A stretch of DNA of 64,000 nt from Carboxydocella thermautotrophica (GTDB lineage Bacteria > Bacillota > GCA-003054495 > Carboxydocellales > Carboxydocellaceae). The stretch lies in assembly GCA_003054495.1 (NCBI GenBank), contig CP028514.1, positions 2,124,001 to 2,188,000 on the forward strand, written 5' to 3'. Numbering within the stretch: position 1 is the stretch's first letter; every line of letters starts with the position of its first letter. The notes below the pieces were generated by a model, which ran no database searches, had not been told where the DNA came from, and was given only the letters and a program-made list of their open reading frames with translations. Positions 44,951-53,502 of this stretch are shown in pieces. The position numbers were made by a program, and so were the translations under genes.

Positions 44951-46931
44951 CCGCCACCTCTGCCTCTCCTGCCAGTTTTCTAGCCCAGGGAAAGCTGCTG
45001 GCCAAATCGCGCCCGTAAGCCTTTTCTTCCTCCTCCAGCACTTCCAGAAAGGCATCCACTACCCGGGGGTCAAACTGAGCCCCAGCCTGACTGCTGATTT
45101 CTGCAACCGCTTCTTCTTTGCTTTTCGGCATACGATAGTGCCGAAAAGATGTCATAGCCGAATAGACATCGGCTACTGCCAGTATGCGGGCATATAGATG
45201 AATTTCCTCACCGTGTAATCCCCGGGGATAACCCAGTCCATTCCAGTATTCATGGTGTTGTTCCACCGCCAGCAGCACCTCCGGCGGCAGGCCGTATTTT
45301 TTCAGGATCTCACCTCCAAACAGAGGATGCTTTTTTATTTCCAACCTTTCTCCGGTGGTCAATAGGGCCGGTTTTAAAACTATATCCTGCCTGATCCCGA
45401 TCATACCGATATCATGGACCAGCGCAGCCTGAAACAATAATTCCAGTTCGCGCCCGGCCAATTTTAATTTTTCCCCTATTTTTACCGCCATTTTTGCTGT
45501 TTTTTCCAGGTGACTTTGTAAATAGGGGGCAAAGTGGCCAGCAATTTCGGTCAAAGCGAGCAAACGCTGTTTTTCCATATTGTTTAACAATACTGCAAAC
45601 TTTCGCTTATCCAGGGTCCGGCTGATGAAATTGGCTAACATTTTGCCACATTCCCAGTCCAAACTGGTAAAGGGCATATTATTTGCCTTATTGGCAGCAA
45701 TCAGATATCCGCCATTGGCAAGAGGAAACAACATTAAATTATTTATCTTGCCTGCCAGTTCCTGCAACCCGAGAATAGCGGGAGCGTTGATTACTATTCC
45801 CTCAGCATGGGTTTTCGTTAGAGCCAGTAACCCCTGAAAATAGTCCCGCTTGATAATTTCCTGGATATTGGCTGGCTCTTTGCCAGCTTCTGCTTTTGCC
45901 AGTTCCAGCTGACCGTTAGTGCTGGAAAACAACAGGATTCCGGTTTGCGCTTCAGTGCATGCCAGTAAAGTCTGAAACCAGAACTCGTCCCATGAATGGT
46001 AAAAAGCAGCTTCCAGAGTCAGCACCCGGGGAATAATACTGCTCAGGTCTTTTTCTTTTAGCCTGACCGATGACCGCAAAGTCACAAGATATAATTCTTC
46101 TGCAACAATTTCCTTAATCGGGTTTAAAGAATAATCAAATTCTGAAATTATAATCTTTTTTTCATAGCATGCTCGCTCTACACAGTCACGAATTTCCGGC
46201 CAGAAATCCTTTTCCTGTTCACTCAGAACGCCAAAAGCCAGTACAGGCTGCCAGCTACCTCCCATTTTTTTTATCACCAGTCCACCCGGACACGTTGTAA
46301 CATAAACCAAAATAGCGCTTGCAGCTTGTTTTAGGTCTTTTTCTACTCCTTCGCCTGAATACTGCTTTCTCTCTATTTCCACCAGTATACGGACAAGATT
46401 GGCAAAAGCCTGTTTATGTACAGCATGTAGATAACTGTCGACCAGATTACGCCATCGAAAAAAAATCAATCCAAAGGCCAAAATCGTAAAGATAAAGTAA
46501 AGAAGCAAAAAATTTGAACTAATTAAGCCAGTTATTTTCAGCACGACCACTAATATTTGTTGAGCAATTACTATCGGTGTAAGTTCCACAAAGTCATAAC
46601 TATATAACGCTAATAAAATAAGGGGAATCACACCATAATCAGCAAAACCATGACCATTCCACACCAGACCCAAACCGAGCAAATGCTCAATAACCAGTAC
46701 GCTCCAGAACACTGTCCCCGCCAGTCTTCGTATCCAGATCCGATATATAATAATGAACCATATTGCTAAAATAACCAGCGCTGCTACTATCCAGGTTGTG
46801 GGTTTATGGAAATATAAATATCCCGCCAAAATCATACCCAGATAAAAGCAAAAACGCAAACAGCGGATGATAGCCAGCCATACCTGTCTTTGTTTCACAT
46901 TTTGAGTAAAAAAATAGACCATAGCTGCCAC
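44931..46931 (-). CDS. HD-GYP domain membrane protein, 666 residues
   Basis: About seven membrane segments in the first 165 residues, a middle region similar in layout to the 745-residue paralog at 41993, then HD-GYP: LVHDIGMIGIRQDIVLKPALL, HHEYWNGLGYPRGLHGEEIH, RILAVADVYSAMTSFRHYR. Metal ligands and the GYP motif are kept, although Asp of the usual WDGxGYP is Asn (WNGLGYP). Upstream is an A/T tract of about 16 bases; I see no clear ribosome site. N-terminal codons are AT-rich. Predicted cyclic-di-GMP phosphodiesterase or sensor; its substrate is not shown. Confidence 0.85.
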   Translation of the reverse strand: MAAMVYFFTQNVKQRQVWLAIIRCLRFCFYLGMILAGYLYFHKPTTWIVAALVILAIWFIIIYRIWIRRLAGTVFWSVLVIEHLLGLGLVWNGHGFADYGVIPLILLALYSYDFVELTPIVIAQQILVVVLKITGLISSNFLLLYFIFTILAFGLIFFRWRNLVDSYLHAVHKQAFANLVRILVEIERKQYSGEGVEKDLKQAASAILVYVTTCPGGLVIKKMGGSWQPVLAFGVLSEQEKDFWPEIRDCVERACYEKKIIISEFDYSLNPIKEIVAEELYLVTLRSSVRLKEKDLSSIIPRVLTLEAAFYHSWDEFWFQTLLACTEAQTGILLFSSTNGQLELAKAEAGKEPANIQEIIKRDYFQGLLALTKTHAEGIVINAPAILGLQELAGKINNLMLFPLANGGYLIAANKANNMPFTSLDWECGKMLANFISRTLDKRKFAVLLNNMEKQRLLALTEIAGHFAPYLQSHLEKTAKMAVKIGEKLKLAGRELELLFQAALVHDIGMIGIRQDIVLKPALLTTGERLEIKKHPLFGGEILKKYGLPPEVLLAVEQHHEYWNGLGYPRGLHGEEIHLYARILAVADVYSAMTSFRHYRMPKSKEEAVAEISSQAGAQFDPRVVDAFLEVLEEEEKAYGRDLASSFPWARKLAGEAEVAVNSRRQ

Positions 46932-46985
46932 CTCCGCTGTTAGGTATTACCTTTTTTTTTTTTTTTGTTTTATTTTACCATTTTT

Positions 46986-47705
46986 TTATTTATTGTTCAA
47001 GATTCCCCTTTCTTTTTCTCCGCCCGTCCATACCGGCCACACCCGGTGAAAACCCTCTTTGGATAGGGCTTTCTGCAACTGTTCCTCCGTCAGGCTGAAA
47101 AAGACCCGCTCCAGAGACAGGTGCTGGGTACGGTGACATAACAGAGCCTGTTTTTTCACTTCCACCCATTCCCCGACATCCAGTACCGTTGTAACCGGCA
47201 GAGAAGGCAAAGCCTGTCTTAACTGCAAATGTTCCCGCACTCCCTGCTCCCAGGCATAATAGTAGAGACGGGCCGGCCGCTCTTCCTCCGGCAGGCTCCA
47301 GAAAGCCAGGGTGGCAAAATGACTGATGGCCCGGTGGTCAACATGGCCGCTGATGCCATCCGGCCCGAAGGTCACCAGTACTTCCGGCCTTTCTTCCTTG
47401 AGCAGTTGCACTATTTTCCCCACAATTTCGGCCGGGTTAGCCAGCAGTACCTCCTTATCCCGATAACCCAAAAACTCCACCCGGCTGATTCCTAACACCT
47501 CAGCCGCTGCCCGCAGTTCCCGTTCCCGCACTTCTCCCAATTCTTCCTGGCGACAAAGAGGTGGGTCACCGCATTTACCCGCTTCCCCGCGGGTAGCGCA
47601 CACCAGCACCACCCGGTGTCCCCGCCGGGCATAGCGGGCAATGGTGCCACCGGCCCCAAAGGATTCATCATCCGGATGGGCCAGCACAAACATTAATGTA
47701 GCCAT
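46986..47705 (-). CDS. PIG-L family deacetylase (LmbE/BshB-like)
   Basis: Zinc-dependent N-acetyl-sugar deacetylase fold. AHPDDESFGAGG gives the metal site, VDHRAISH the His motif, and FGPDGISGHVDH sits at the active site. About 240 residues. Family members deacetylate GlcNAc conjugates, including GlcNAc-malate in bacillithiol synthesis; a bacillithiol role here is only a possibility, as no bshA or bshC is seen. ATG 47705 follows GGGGTGAGG; the gene follows the EamA gene closely. Confidence 0.88.
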   Translation of the reverse strand: MATLMFVLAHPDDESFGAGGTIARYARRGHRVVLVCATRGEAGKCGDPPLCRQEELGEVRERELRAAAEVLGISRVEFLGYRDKEVLLANPAEIVGKIVQLLKEERPEVLVTFGPDGISGHVDHRAISHFATLAFWSLPEEERPARLYYYAWEQGVREHLQLRQALPSLPVTTVLDVGEWVEVKKQALLCHRTQHLSLERVFFSLTEEQLQKALSKEGFHRVWPVWTGGEKERGILNNK

Positions 47706-47710
47706 CATCC

Positions 47711-48601
47711 TCACCCCCGATTGGTAAGATAGACGCCTCCAGCTACCAGGAGGCCACCTATAAGCTGGGCCTGTTGCAAGGGCTGCTGCCAGACCAGCCA
47801 GGATAAGAGGGCAGCAAATACCGGTATCAGGTTAAGAAAAACAGCGGCCCGGGCCGGCCCCAGGCCCTGTACTCCCTTATTCCAGCCGATAAAGGCCAGC
47901 ACTGAAGCAAAAATCCCGATATAGAGGATGCCAGTAATCACCTCTGGCCGCTGCCAGGGCAGGGCCATGATATTGATTTGCCCCAGTTCCCAGCCTGCCA
48001 CCGGATAGAGCAACACAGTTCCAATAGCTGTACTCCAGGCGGTGGCACTCAATACCGGTATTTCCTTCATCACCTGGCGGCTGCTGAAAATATAGACTGT
48101 CCAGATGAACAAATCCAGCACCATGGTCAGGTCGCCCCAGTTCAAACCCAGCCGGGTCAAGCGCTGCCAGGAACCCTGGCTCACTACCCAGACCACCCCG
48201 GTGAGGGACAGGCCCAGCCCCAGCAGCTGGCGGCGGTTCAGTTTCTCCCGAAACAGGAAATAGGCCAGGGCAGCGATCACTACCGGATTAGCACTGCTGA
48301 TCAAAGCTGCATTAGTCGGAGTAGTATATTTCAAGGCCAGATACACCAGGGAGTTGAACAAAAATACCCCGCTTATCCCCATTAACAGTAAATGCTTCTG
48401 GTATTTTTTTATCTGGGGCCAGGCCAGTTTTTCCTGCCACCAGGCCCAGGGCAGCAAAATCAAGGAAGCTACTGTCCAGCGCAAAGCGGCCAGGGTCCAG
48501 GGCGGAATCATTTTAACCAGGAATTTGCCAAAAACGAAATTACCGCCCCAGAGCAGGTTGGTTAACACCAGTATCAGCATGGCCAGACGGTTTTTGTTCA
48601 A
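47711..48601 (-). CDS. EamA/DMT family transporter
   Basis: Ten membrane segments made of two EamA repeats (LTNLLWGGNFVFGKFL first, and GILYIGIFASVLAFIGWNKGVQ in the second). Drug/metabolite transporter superfamily; substrate unknown. Start is TTG 48601 with GGAGGTG 6 bases upstream. A promoter with a hairpin leader precedes it. Confidence 0.9.
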   Translation of the reverse strand: MNKNRLAMLILVLTNLLWGGNFVFGKFLVKMIPPWTLAALRWTVASLILLPWAWWQEKLAWPQIKKYQKHLLLMGISGVFLFNSLVYLALKYTTPTNAALISSANPVVIAALAYFLFREKLNRRQLLGLGLSLTGVVWVVSQGSWQRLTRLGLNWGDLTMVLDLFIWTVYIFSSRQVMKEIPVLSATAWSTAIGTVLLYPVAGWELGQINIMALPWQRPEVITGILYIGIFASVLAFIGWNKGVQGLGPARAAVFLNLIPVFAALLSWLVWQQPLQQAQLIGGLLVAGGVYLTNRG

Positions 48602-48621
48602 TGCTTACACCTCCAGTAAAG

Positions 48622-48646
48622 AAAAAAGCACCCCTGTTAGGATGCT
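48622..48646 (-). terminator. Terminator-like hairpin in the EamA leader
   Basis: On the minus strand AGCATCC, loop TAACAG, GGGTGCT and TTTTTT. It can end the upstream gene (48710) or attenuate the EamA transcript, since a promoter lies between. Confidence 0.8.
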
Positions 48647-48671
48647 ACCATGTTACCATTCTATAATAGCT

Positions 48672-48699
48672 ATTATATCATTCCCTGTACCCAGTACAA
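48672..48699 (-). promoter_or_regulatory. Promoter of the EamA gene with 16-bp palindrome over the -10 box
   Basis: TTGTAC (48699-48694), 16 bases, TATAAT (48677-48672). The -10 is part of the perfect palindrome TATAATAGCTATTATA at 48662-48677. Confidence 0.65.
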
Positions 48700-48709
48700 A
48701 ATCCTAATG

Positions 48710-49384
48710 TCATCCTTTTTCCCCGCAATAACCGCAAACCCCCATCCTGGGAGAATTGACTACAGGTAGCATCATATCCTCACCACATTCATGTTCCTCG
48801 CCACATTCAGTACAATAAAAGGCATCTTCTTTATAAATACAGCAACTGCACAATTGTACCGCCGGTCTCCCACACTCTACACAAACAAACTCAGGTGGAA
48901 GGTTGCGGGCCATTAGTATTACTTTTTCTTTGCGCTTTGCTCCTGTCTTTGTTGATATTACCTTTAATTTTAATACTGTAGTTGAGCCAAAATCATATTC
49001 ATGTATAAATTCAAGTCCTTCATACAAAACATCATTCAACTTCACTTTCATACTCTTATTTCTTCCAAACATGATATCTGGGTCAGGGTCTGAATCATAA
49101 ATTTTGCCCTCAATTCTGAATCTGCTCAAATGACCACAACACTCCAGCCACCTGTCTCTTAAAAACTGATCCAGATCCTTTAAAGAAGCTTTCGCAGACA
49201 CATCCAAATACATACAATATTCTTTCTGATAGTAACCCTGAACCTGGACCCAATAATACACCTCTTCCCCGGGCTGAGTTTTTTCTTTTCTAACCTCACA
49301 CTTCTCCAGATGCCTCTTGATGGCAACCTTTCCGAAAAGTTCCCCACAATAATTACATTTGATACCTTCATTTTTCTTCTTCAT
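48710..49384 (-). CDS. Plasmid pRiA4b ORF-3-like protein with zinc-binding ends
   Basis: The central 130 residues (YLDVSAKASLKDLDQFLRDRWL, CCGHLSRFRI, GLEFIHEYDFGSTTVLKLKVI) match the PRiA4_ORF3 domain, of unknown function. An N-terminal C2HC-like finger (CNYCGELFGKVAIKRHLEKC) and C-terminal Cys-rich ribbons (CVECGRPAVQLCSCC, CTECGEEHECG) probably bind zinc. Codon use is more AT-rich than the neighbours, suggesting acquisition. Start ATG 49384, likely followed by its own promoter region. Confidence 0.8.
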   Translation of the reverse strand: MKKKNEGIKCNYCGELFGKVAIKRHLEKCEVRKEKTQPGEEVYYWVQVQGYYQKEYCMYLDVSAKASLKDLDQFLRDRWLECCGHLSRFRIEGKIYDSDPDPDIMFGRNKSMKVKLNDVLYEGLEFIHEYDFGSTTVLKLKVISTKTGAKRKEKVILMARNLPPEFVCVECGRPAVQLCSCCIYKEDAFYCTECGEEHECGEDMMLPVVNSPRMGVCGYCGEKG

Positions 49385-49493
49385 TTTATTCCTTCCTTCT
49401 ATTTCCTTTGTGTTTACTTTTACACCTTTTTAGCAGTATTTTATCAAATTCACCTTGCCATTTCCATGGTTTATTACTCTTTTATATCATTAA

Positions 49494-49787
49494 TTACCAT
49501 TCCCAATCAACCAGTTGTACTTCAATAATATATCGTTCCCTGAGCCGCCGTATCCTGCTCTGGGGAGTGACCCCTTCCAGCACCCCTCCCTGCAGGCGAA
49601 AGGAGGAAAAAAGCAACTCTTTGGCCTGCCCCTGCCAGTAATATATGATCCGGATGCCTTTTCCTTCCTGCCAGGCCTGCTGCAACAGGCCCCTGATTTT
49701 TTCCCTGTCCGCTTCCTCCAGCCTTTTCCAGGGCGGTTTGCCTGCCTGTTCGTGAATAACCAGTTCCCGCATTTCCGGCAATAACAT
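49494..49787 (-). CDS. YolD-like family protein
   Basis: About 97 residues. The YolD-like fold is seen in KGIRIIYYWQGQAKELLFSSFRL and the ERYIIEVQLVDWE end. YolD-like genes often accompany Y-family polymerases (UvrX/DinB) in Firmicutes. ATG 49787 has GGAGGGA about 8 bases before. It follows dinB by 20 bases, so the pair is under SOS control. Confidence 0.8.
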   Translation of the reverse strand: MLLPEMRELVIHEQAGKPPWKRLEEADREKIRGLLQQAWQEGKGIRIIYYWQGQAKELLFSSFRLQGGVLEGVTPQSRIRRLRERYIIEVQLVDWEW

Positions 49788-49806
49788 GCGATGTCCCTCC
49801 CACAGC

Positions 49807-51000
49807 TTATTCCCTCTGTCCATAATGAATCCCCGCCTCAGTCAAGGTTCCTCCCCGCATGATGCTGTAACGGCCAAAGCGTTCCCGAATCAGATCACAG
49901 GTCTGGTTTAACCGCTCCAGTTTCAGCTTTTCCCCGAAAACATCCAGCTGCAAGGCGGTTTTGGGGCGCAATTTAGAAAGGCCCACTCCTACCAGCCGTA
50001 CCCTTTTCCCTTCCGGCCAGTAGCGCTCCAGCAAAGTGCAGGCCTGGCGGTAAATATCCTCGGTCAAATCCGAATATTTCCAGAGGCTGGCCGACCAGGA
50101 ATAGAAATGGAGTTCACTATCCCGCAGGGTCAGGGAAACGGTTTTGCCTTCATATCCTCCCTGACGTACCCGCCGCCCTACCATTTCCGCCAGTTCCAGA
50201 ATCGCTGCCCTCAACTCCCGGTAACTGGCATAGTCCCGGGGCAAAGTCATCTGATTGCCAATGGATTTGGCCGTTTCCAGGGACCCCGGACTGACCGGGC
50301 TGTAATCAATGCCATTGGCTGACATATGTAATACCCGCCCGATGATGCCAAACCGCCGCTCCAGCACCTCTACCGGGAAATTGGCCAGGTCACCGATGGT
50401 CTTGATGCCCATAGCCTGCAATTTCCGCTCCGTTCTGCTACCCACGCCAAAAAGCTCCCGCACCGGCAGGGGCCAAAGCCGCCGGGGCACATCTTCCCCG
50501 CGCAGCAAAGTTAAACCATCGGGTTTTTCCAGTTCTGCCGCCATTTTGGCTACCAGCTTATTGGGCCCAATCCCGACCGAACAGGTCACTCCTACTTCCT
50601 CCCGAATCCGCCGCTTCATCTCCCGGGCCACTGTAAGAACATCACCAAATAACCCCTCACACCCCTTGAGATCAACAAAGGCTTCATCAATGGAAAAGGG
50701 CTCCACCAGGGGCGAATATTCCCGGATGATTTGCAGGATGCGGCGGGAGAAAGCCAGATACTGGCCATAGTCAGGACGGACATAGATACCATGGGGCAAA
50801 AGGGTTCGGGCCTCCCAGGCAGTCATCCCCGTTTTGACCCCGTATTTTTTGGCTTCATAGGATGCTGCCAGCACAATCCCGCGCCGCTGCTCCCGGTCCC
50901 CGCATACCACCACCGGCTTACCCCGTAAGCCCGGGTCCAGGGCCTGGTGAACCGAGGCAAAAAAGGCATTCATATCAATCAGTAGAATAGTGGGCTCCAA
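49807..51000 (-). CDS. dinB: Y-family DNA polymerase IV
   Basis: Error-prone translesion polymerase. The catalytic carboxylates are in LLIDMNAFFASV and in SIDEAFVDL, with YEAKKYGVKTGM (finger) and RRLWPLPVRELFGVGSRTERKL (helix-hairpin-helix). The C-terminal little-finger domain ends near TQCDLIRERFG. TTG 51000 is chosen because GGAGG lies 7 bases upstream and an N-terminus MEPTILLIDMN fits the family; the open frame continues to 51117 through the promoter. Two LexA boxes flank the promoter. Confidence 0.93.
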   Translation of the reverse strand: MEPTILLIDMNAFFASVHQALDPGLRGKPVVVCGDREQRRGIVLAASYEAKKYGVKTGMTAWEARTLLPHGIYVRPDYGQYLAFSRRILQIIREYSPLVEPFSIDEAFVDLKGCEGLFGDVLTVAREMKRRIREEVGVTCSVGIGPNKLVAKMAAELEKPDGLTLLRGEDVPRRLWPLPVRELFGVGSRTERKLQAMGIKTIGDLANFPVEVLERRFGIIGRVLHMSANGIDYSPVSPGSLETAKSIGNQMTLPRDYASYRELRAAILELAEMVGRRVRQGGYEGKTVSLTLRDSELHFYSWSASLWKYSDLTEDIYRQACTLLERYWPEGKRVRLVGVGLSKLRPKTALQLDVFGEKLKLERLNQTCDLIRERFGRYSIMRGGTLTEAGIHYGQRE

Positions 51001-51015
51001 CGCAACCCCTCCTCT

Positions 51016-51027
51016 GAACAAATGTTC
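51016..51027 (-). promoter_or_regulatory. LexA box 1 of dinB
   Basis: GAACAAATGTTC, exact fit to the Gram-positive SOS core GAAC-N4-GTTC, just after the transcription start. Confidence 0.9.
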
Positions 51028-51039
51028 CGTTTCAGCTCT

Positions 51040-51069
51040 ATTATAATCTTTGAACATCTGTTCTGTCAA
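51040..51069 (-). promoter_or_regulatory. Promoter of dinB
   Basis: TTGACA (51069-51064), 18 bases, TATAAT (51045-51040). LexA box 2 fills the spacer. Confidence 0.85.
51052..51063 (-). promoter_or_regulatory. LexA box 2 of dinB
   Basis: GAACATCTGTTC, lying between the -35 and -10 boxes, so LexA would block polymerase directly. Confidence 0.9.
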
Positions 51070-51079
51070 GCCCAAAAAT

Positions 51080-51106
51080 AAAACAGAGGTTCGCACCTCT
51101 GTTTTA
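51080..51106 (-). terminator. Rho-independent terminator of the Moco operon
   Basis: On the minus strand AAAACAGAGGT, loop GCGA, ACCTCTGTTTT, ATTTTTG after the mogA stop. Confidence 0.9.
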
Positions 51107-51601
51107 TTGCCGGGCACACTCCCCTGTTTGTCCCTTCATAATCTCAATCCCATGGGGCAGGGCGGGCAGGATAACTTCCAGGCATTCCTGTACCGCCTTG
51201 GGACTGCCGGGAAGGTTAATGATCAGGGACCGTTTCCGCTGCCCGGCTACCGCCCGGGACAGCATGGCCCGGCTGGTTTTTTTCAGGCTTTCCATCCGCA
51301 TCACTTCTGCAATTCCAGGAACCAGGCGGTCTATTACCTGCAGGGTAGCATCGGGGGTAACATCCCGCGGCCCCAGCCCGGTGCCACCGGTGGTAAGGAT
51401 AAGATCCACTCCTCGTTCATCCACCAGCCAGAGCAGTTTTTCCTTAATTACTTCCAGCTCATCGGGAATCACCAGATATTCTGCCAGTTCTCCGCCGATT
51501 TCTTCCACCAGCTCCCGGATGACCTGGCCGCTCATATCCTGGCGCTCCCCCCGGGAGCCTTTGTCCGAGGCGGTCAACACCGCAAAGGTGAATTTAGCCA
51601 T
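51104..51601 (-). CDS. mogA: Molybdopterin adenylyltransferase, MogA/MoaB family
   Basis: Adenylylates molybdopterin before molybdenum insertion. The MoCF fold is clear in VLTASDKGSRGERQDMSG, TTGGTGLGPRDVTPDA and the C-terminal INLPGSPKAVQECLEVILPALPHGI (read in parts). 165 residues. It overlaps the MOSC gene stop by a few bases. Last gene of the Moco operon. Confidence 0.92.
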   Translation of the reverse strand: MAKFTFAVLTASDKGSRGERQDMSGQVIRELVEEIGGELAEYLVIPDELEVIKEKLLWLVDERGVDLILTTGGTGLGPRDVTPDATLQVIDRLVPGIAEVMRMESLKKTSRAMLSRAVAGQRKRSLIINLPGSPKAVQECLEVILPALPHGIEIMKGQTGECARQ

Positions 51602-52034
51602 CCTGCAGCACCTCCACCTGGTCCCCTACCTTGATGGGACCACCGGTCAGGATTTTGACAAAAATCCCCTCTTTGGGCATGACACAATCCCCCGCCTGAT
51701 AATAAATAGCGCAACGGGTGTGGCACTCTTTGCCGATCTGGGTTACCTCCGCCACAGCCTGCGGACCCAGGCGCAATTTGGTGCCCACCGGCAAGCTGAG
51801 CAGGTCAATCCCTTCTGTGGTCAGGTTTTCGGCAAAATCTCCGGGGCCTACCTCCAGTCCCAGCTGCCGCATTTTCTCAATGCTCTCCAGAGCCAGCAGG
51901 CTAACCTGGCGGTGCCAGGGTCCGCCATGGGCATCTCCGGCCAGACCGAAATCAGGCACCAGTTCCCCGGCACCCACATTTTTCTTGCGCATGCCTTTTT
52001 TCTCACTGATACACACTGCTACTATTTTCCCCAT
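51594..52034 (-). CDS. MOSC-domain protein
   Basis: About 146 residues forming a stand-alone MOSC domain: [33 protein letters not shown] and [21 protein letters not shown] with the conserved Cys. MOSC proteins deliver sulfur or handle Moco; stand-alone members are fused or linked to MogA in several bacteria. ATG 52034 overlaps the moaC end (ATGGGGAAAATAG). Confidence 0.87.
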   Translation of the reverse strand: MGKIVAVCISEKKGMRKKNVGAGELVPDFGLAGDAHGGPWHRQVSLLALESIEKMRQLGLEVGPGDFAENLTTEGIDLLSLPVGTKLRLGPQAVAEVTQIGKECHTRCAIYYQAGDCVMPKEGIFVKILTGGPIKVGDQVEVLQDG

Positions 52035-52516
52035 TGTTCTTCCCCTTCCCGTAGATAGTGGCCGCTTTTGCCCCCCGTTTTTTCCACCAGGCGAATTTCG
52101 CCGATAACCATGTCCTTGTCCACGGCCTTGCACATATCATAGATGGTCAGAGCCGCAATGCTTACTGCCGTCAGGGCTTCCATCTCCACTCCCGTTTGCC
52201 CGGCCGTCTTGACCCGGGCCTCGATCAGCACCCGGGAATTGTTTTCATCCAGCTGAAAATCCAGGCGCGCCCCGCTGATAAAAAGAGGATGACACATGGG
52301 AATCAGGCTGGCAGTAGCCTTGGCACCCATGATGCCCGCTACCTGGGCTACAGCCAGCACATCCCCCTTGGCCATTTTCCCCTCCTTGATCAAAGCCAGG
52401 GTCCGGGGGTGCATTCGTACTTCCCCGCGGGCTACCGCCTCCCGCCGGGTCACTTCCTTGGCAGAAACATCCACCATACGCGCCCGGCCCTGGGAATCAA
52501 AATGGGTCAGTTCCAC
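52022..52516 (-). CDS. moaC: Cyclic pyranopterin monophosphate synthase MoaC
   Basis: Second step of molybdenum cofactor synthesis with MoaA. MoaC features: [39 protein letters not shown] and [21 protein letters not shown] (read in parts) with the conserved Lys/His residues. 164 residues, normal length. It starts four bases after the moaA stop. Confidence 0.95.
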   Translation of the reverse strand: MELTHFDSQGRARMVDVSAKEVTRREAVARGEVRMHPRTLALIKEGKMAKGDVLAVAQVAGIMGAKATASLIPMCHPLFISGARLDFQLDENNSRVLIEARVKTAGQTGVEMEALTAVSIAALTIYDMCKAVDKDMVIGEIRLVEKTGGKSGHYLREGEEQWGK

Positions 52517-52520
52517 CGCT

Positions 52521-53501
52521 TCACCCTCCTATCTGAAACATTTTGCGCTCATTTTCACCCCAGCCCGTTTCCCCCATGCTGTGGGCCTGGGGCTTCTGGC
52601 CGATGACATCCTGAAAAATTGCCACCAGTTCCTCGAACCTGGCCCCCTGCCGGAGGGGGGTTTTGATATCCACTTCCCGTCTGGCATGGAGGCAAGGTCT
52701 GAGCATCCCTTCGGCTGTCAGGCGCAGACGGTTACAGGTGCCACAGAAATGCTGGCTGATGGGGCTGATAAATCCCACCGTCCCCCGGTAACCCGGCACC
52801 TGATAATAGCGAGCCGGTCCCCAGCCGGCAACCCTGGGCCCTGGTTCTAAGGTATAGCGACGGCCCAGCTGCAAAAGAATCTCTTCCATCGTCAGACGGC
52901 GCTGATGGGCCCAGGCATCGGCCGTGCCAATAGGCATCAGCTCGATAAAGCGGACGTGCAATTCCCGCTCCCTGGTTAGTTCCACAAAATCAAACAATTC
53001 ATCATCATTGAAGCCGCGCATGACTACCATATTGAGCTTCACAGGAGTGAGACCATGCTCCAGGGCCGCCGCCAGCCCCTCCCAGACTTTTTCAATTTGT
53101 CCCCCCCTGGTCAGTTCCCGAAACCGGTCAGAGCGCAGGGTATCCAGGGAAACATTTACCCGGTTTAACCCGGCAGCTTTCAGTTCTGCTGCCAGAGGAG
53201 CCAGCAAAACCCCATTGGTGGTCAGGGCAATATCGTCTATGCCGGGAATAGCCTTGAGCTGGCGGATAAACTCCACCACACCCCGTCGGACCAGGGGCTC
53301 ACCGCCGGTAATGCGGATTTTGCTGATACCTACTGCCGCCCCGGCTCGCACTATTTCAGTGATTTCCTCCAGGCGCAAAATGTCCTCATGTTCCTTTAGC
53401 TCCACTCCGTCTGCCGGCATGCAGTAAAGGCAGCGCAAATTGCAGCGATCAGTAATGGAAATGCGTAAATAATTAATTTCCCGTTCAAAGGTGTCCTTCA
53501 T
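52521..53501 (-). CDS. moaA: GTP 3',8-cyclase MoaA (radical SAM)
   Basis: First step of Moco synthesis. Radical SAM cluster in [12 protein letters not shown], second C-terminal cluster [31 protein letters not shown] for SAM and a C-terminal Gly-Gly. 326 residues. ATG 53501, immediately after the upstream moeA-like gene. Confidence 0.97.
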   Translation of the reverse strand: MKDTFEREINYLRISITDRCNLRCLYCMPADGVELKEHEDILRLEEITEIVRAGAAVGISKIRITGGEPLVRRGVVEFIRQLKAIPGIDDIALTTNGVLLAPLAAELKAAGLNRVNVSLDTLRSDRFRELTRGGQIEKVWEGLAAALEHGLTPVKLNMVVMRGFNDDELFDFVELTRERELHVRFIELMPIGTADAWAHQRRLTMEEILLQLGRRYTLEPGPRVAGWGPARYYQVPGYRGTVGFISPISQHFCGTCNRLRLTAEGMLRPCLHARREVDIKTPLRQGARFEELVAIFQDVIGQKPQAHSMGETGWGENERKMFQIGG

Positions 53502-53502
53502 C

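Noticed and set aside
46952-46970. Long A/T run before the 44931 HD-GYP gene as a terminator
   Set aside because: No stem flanks the run on either strand.
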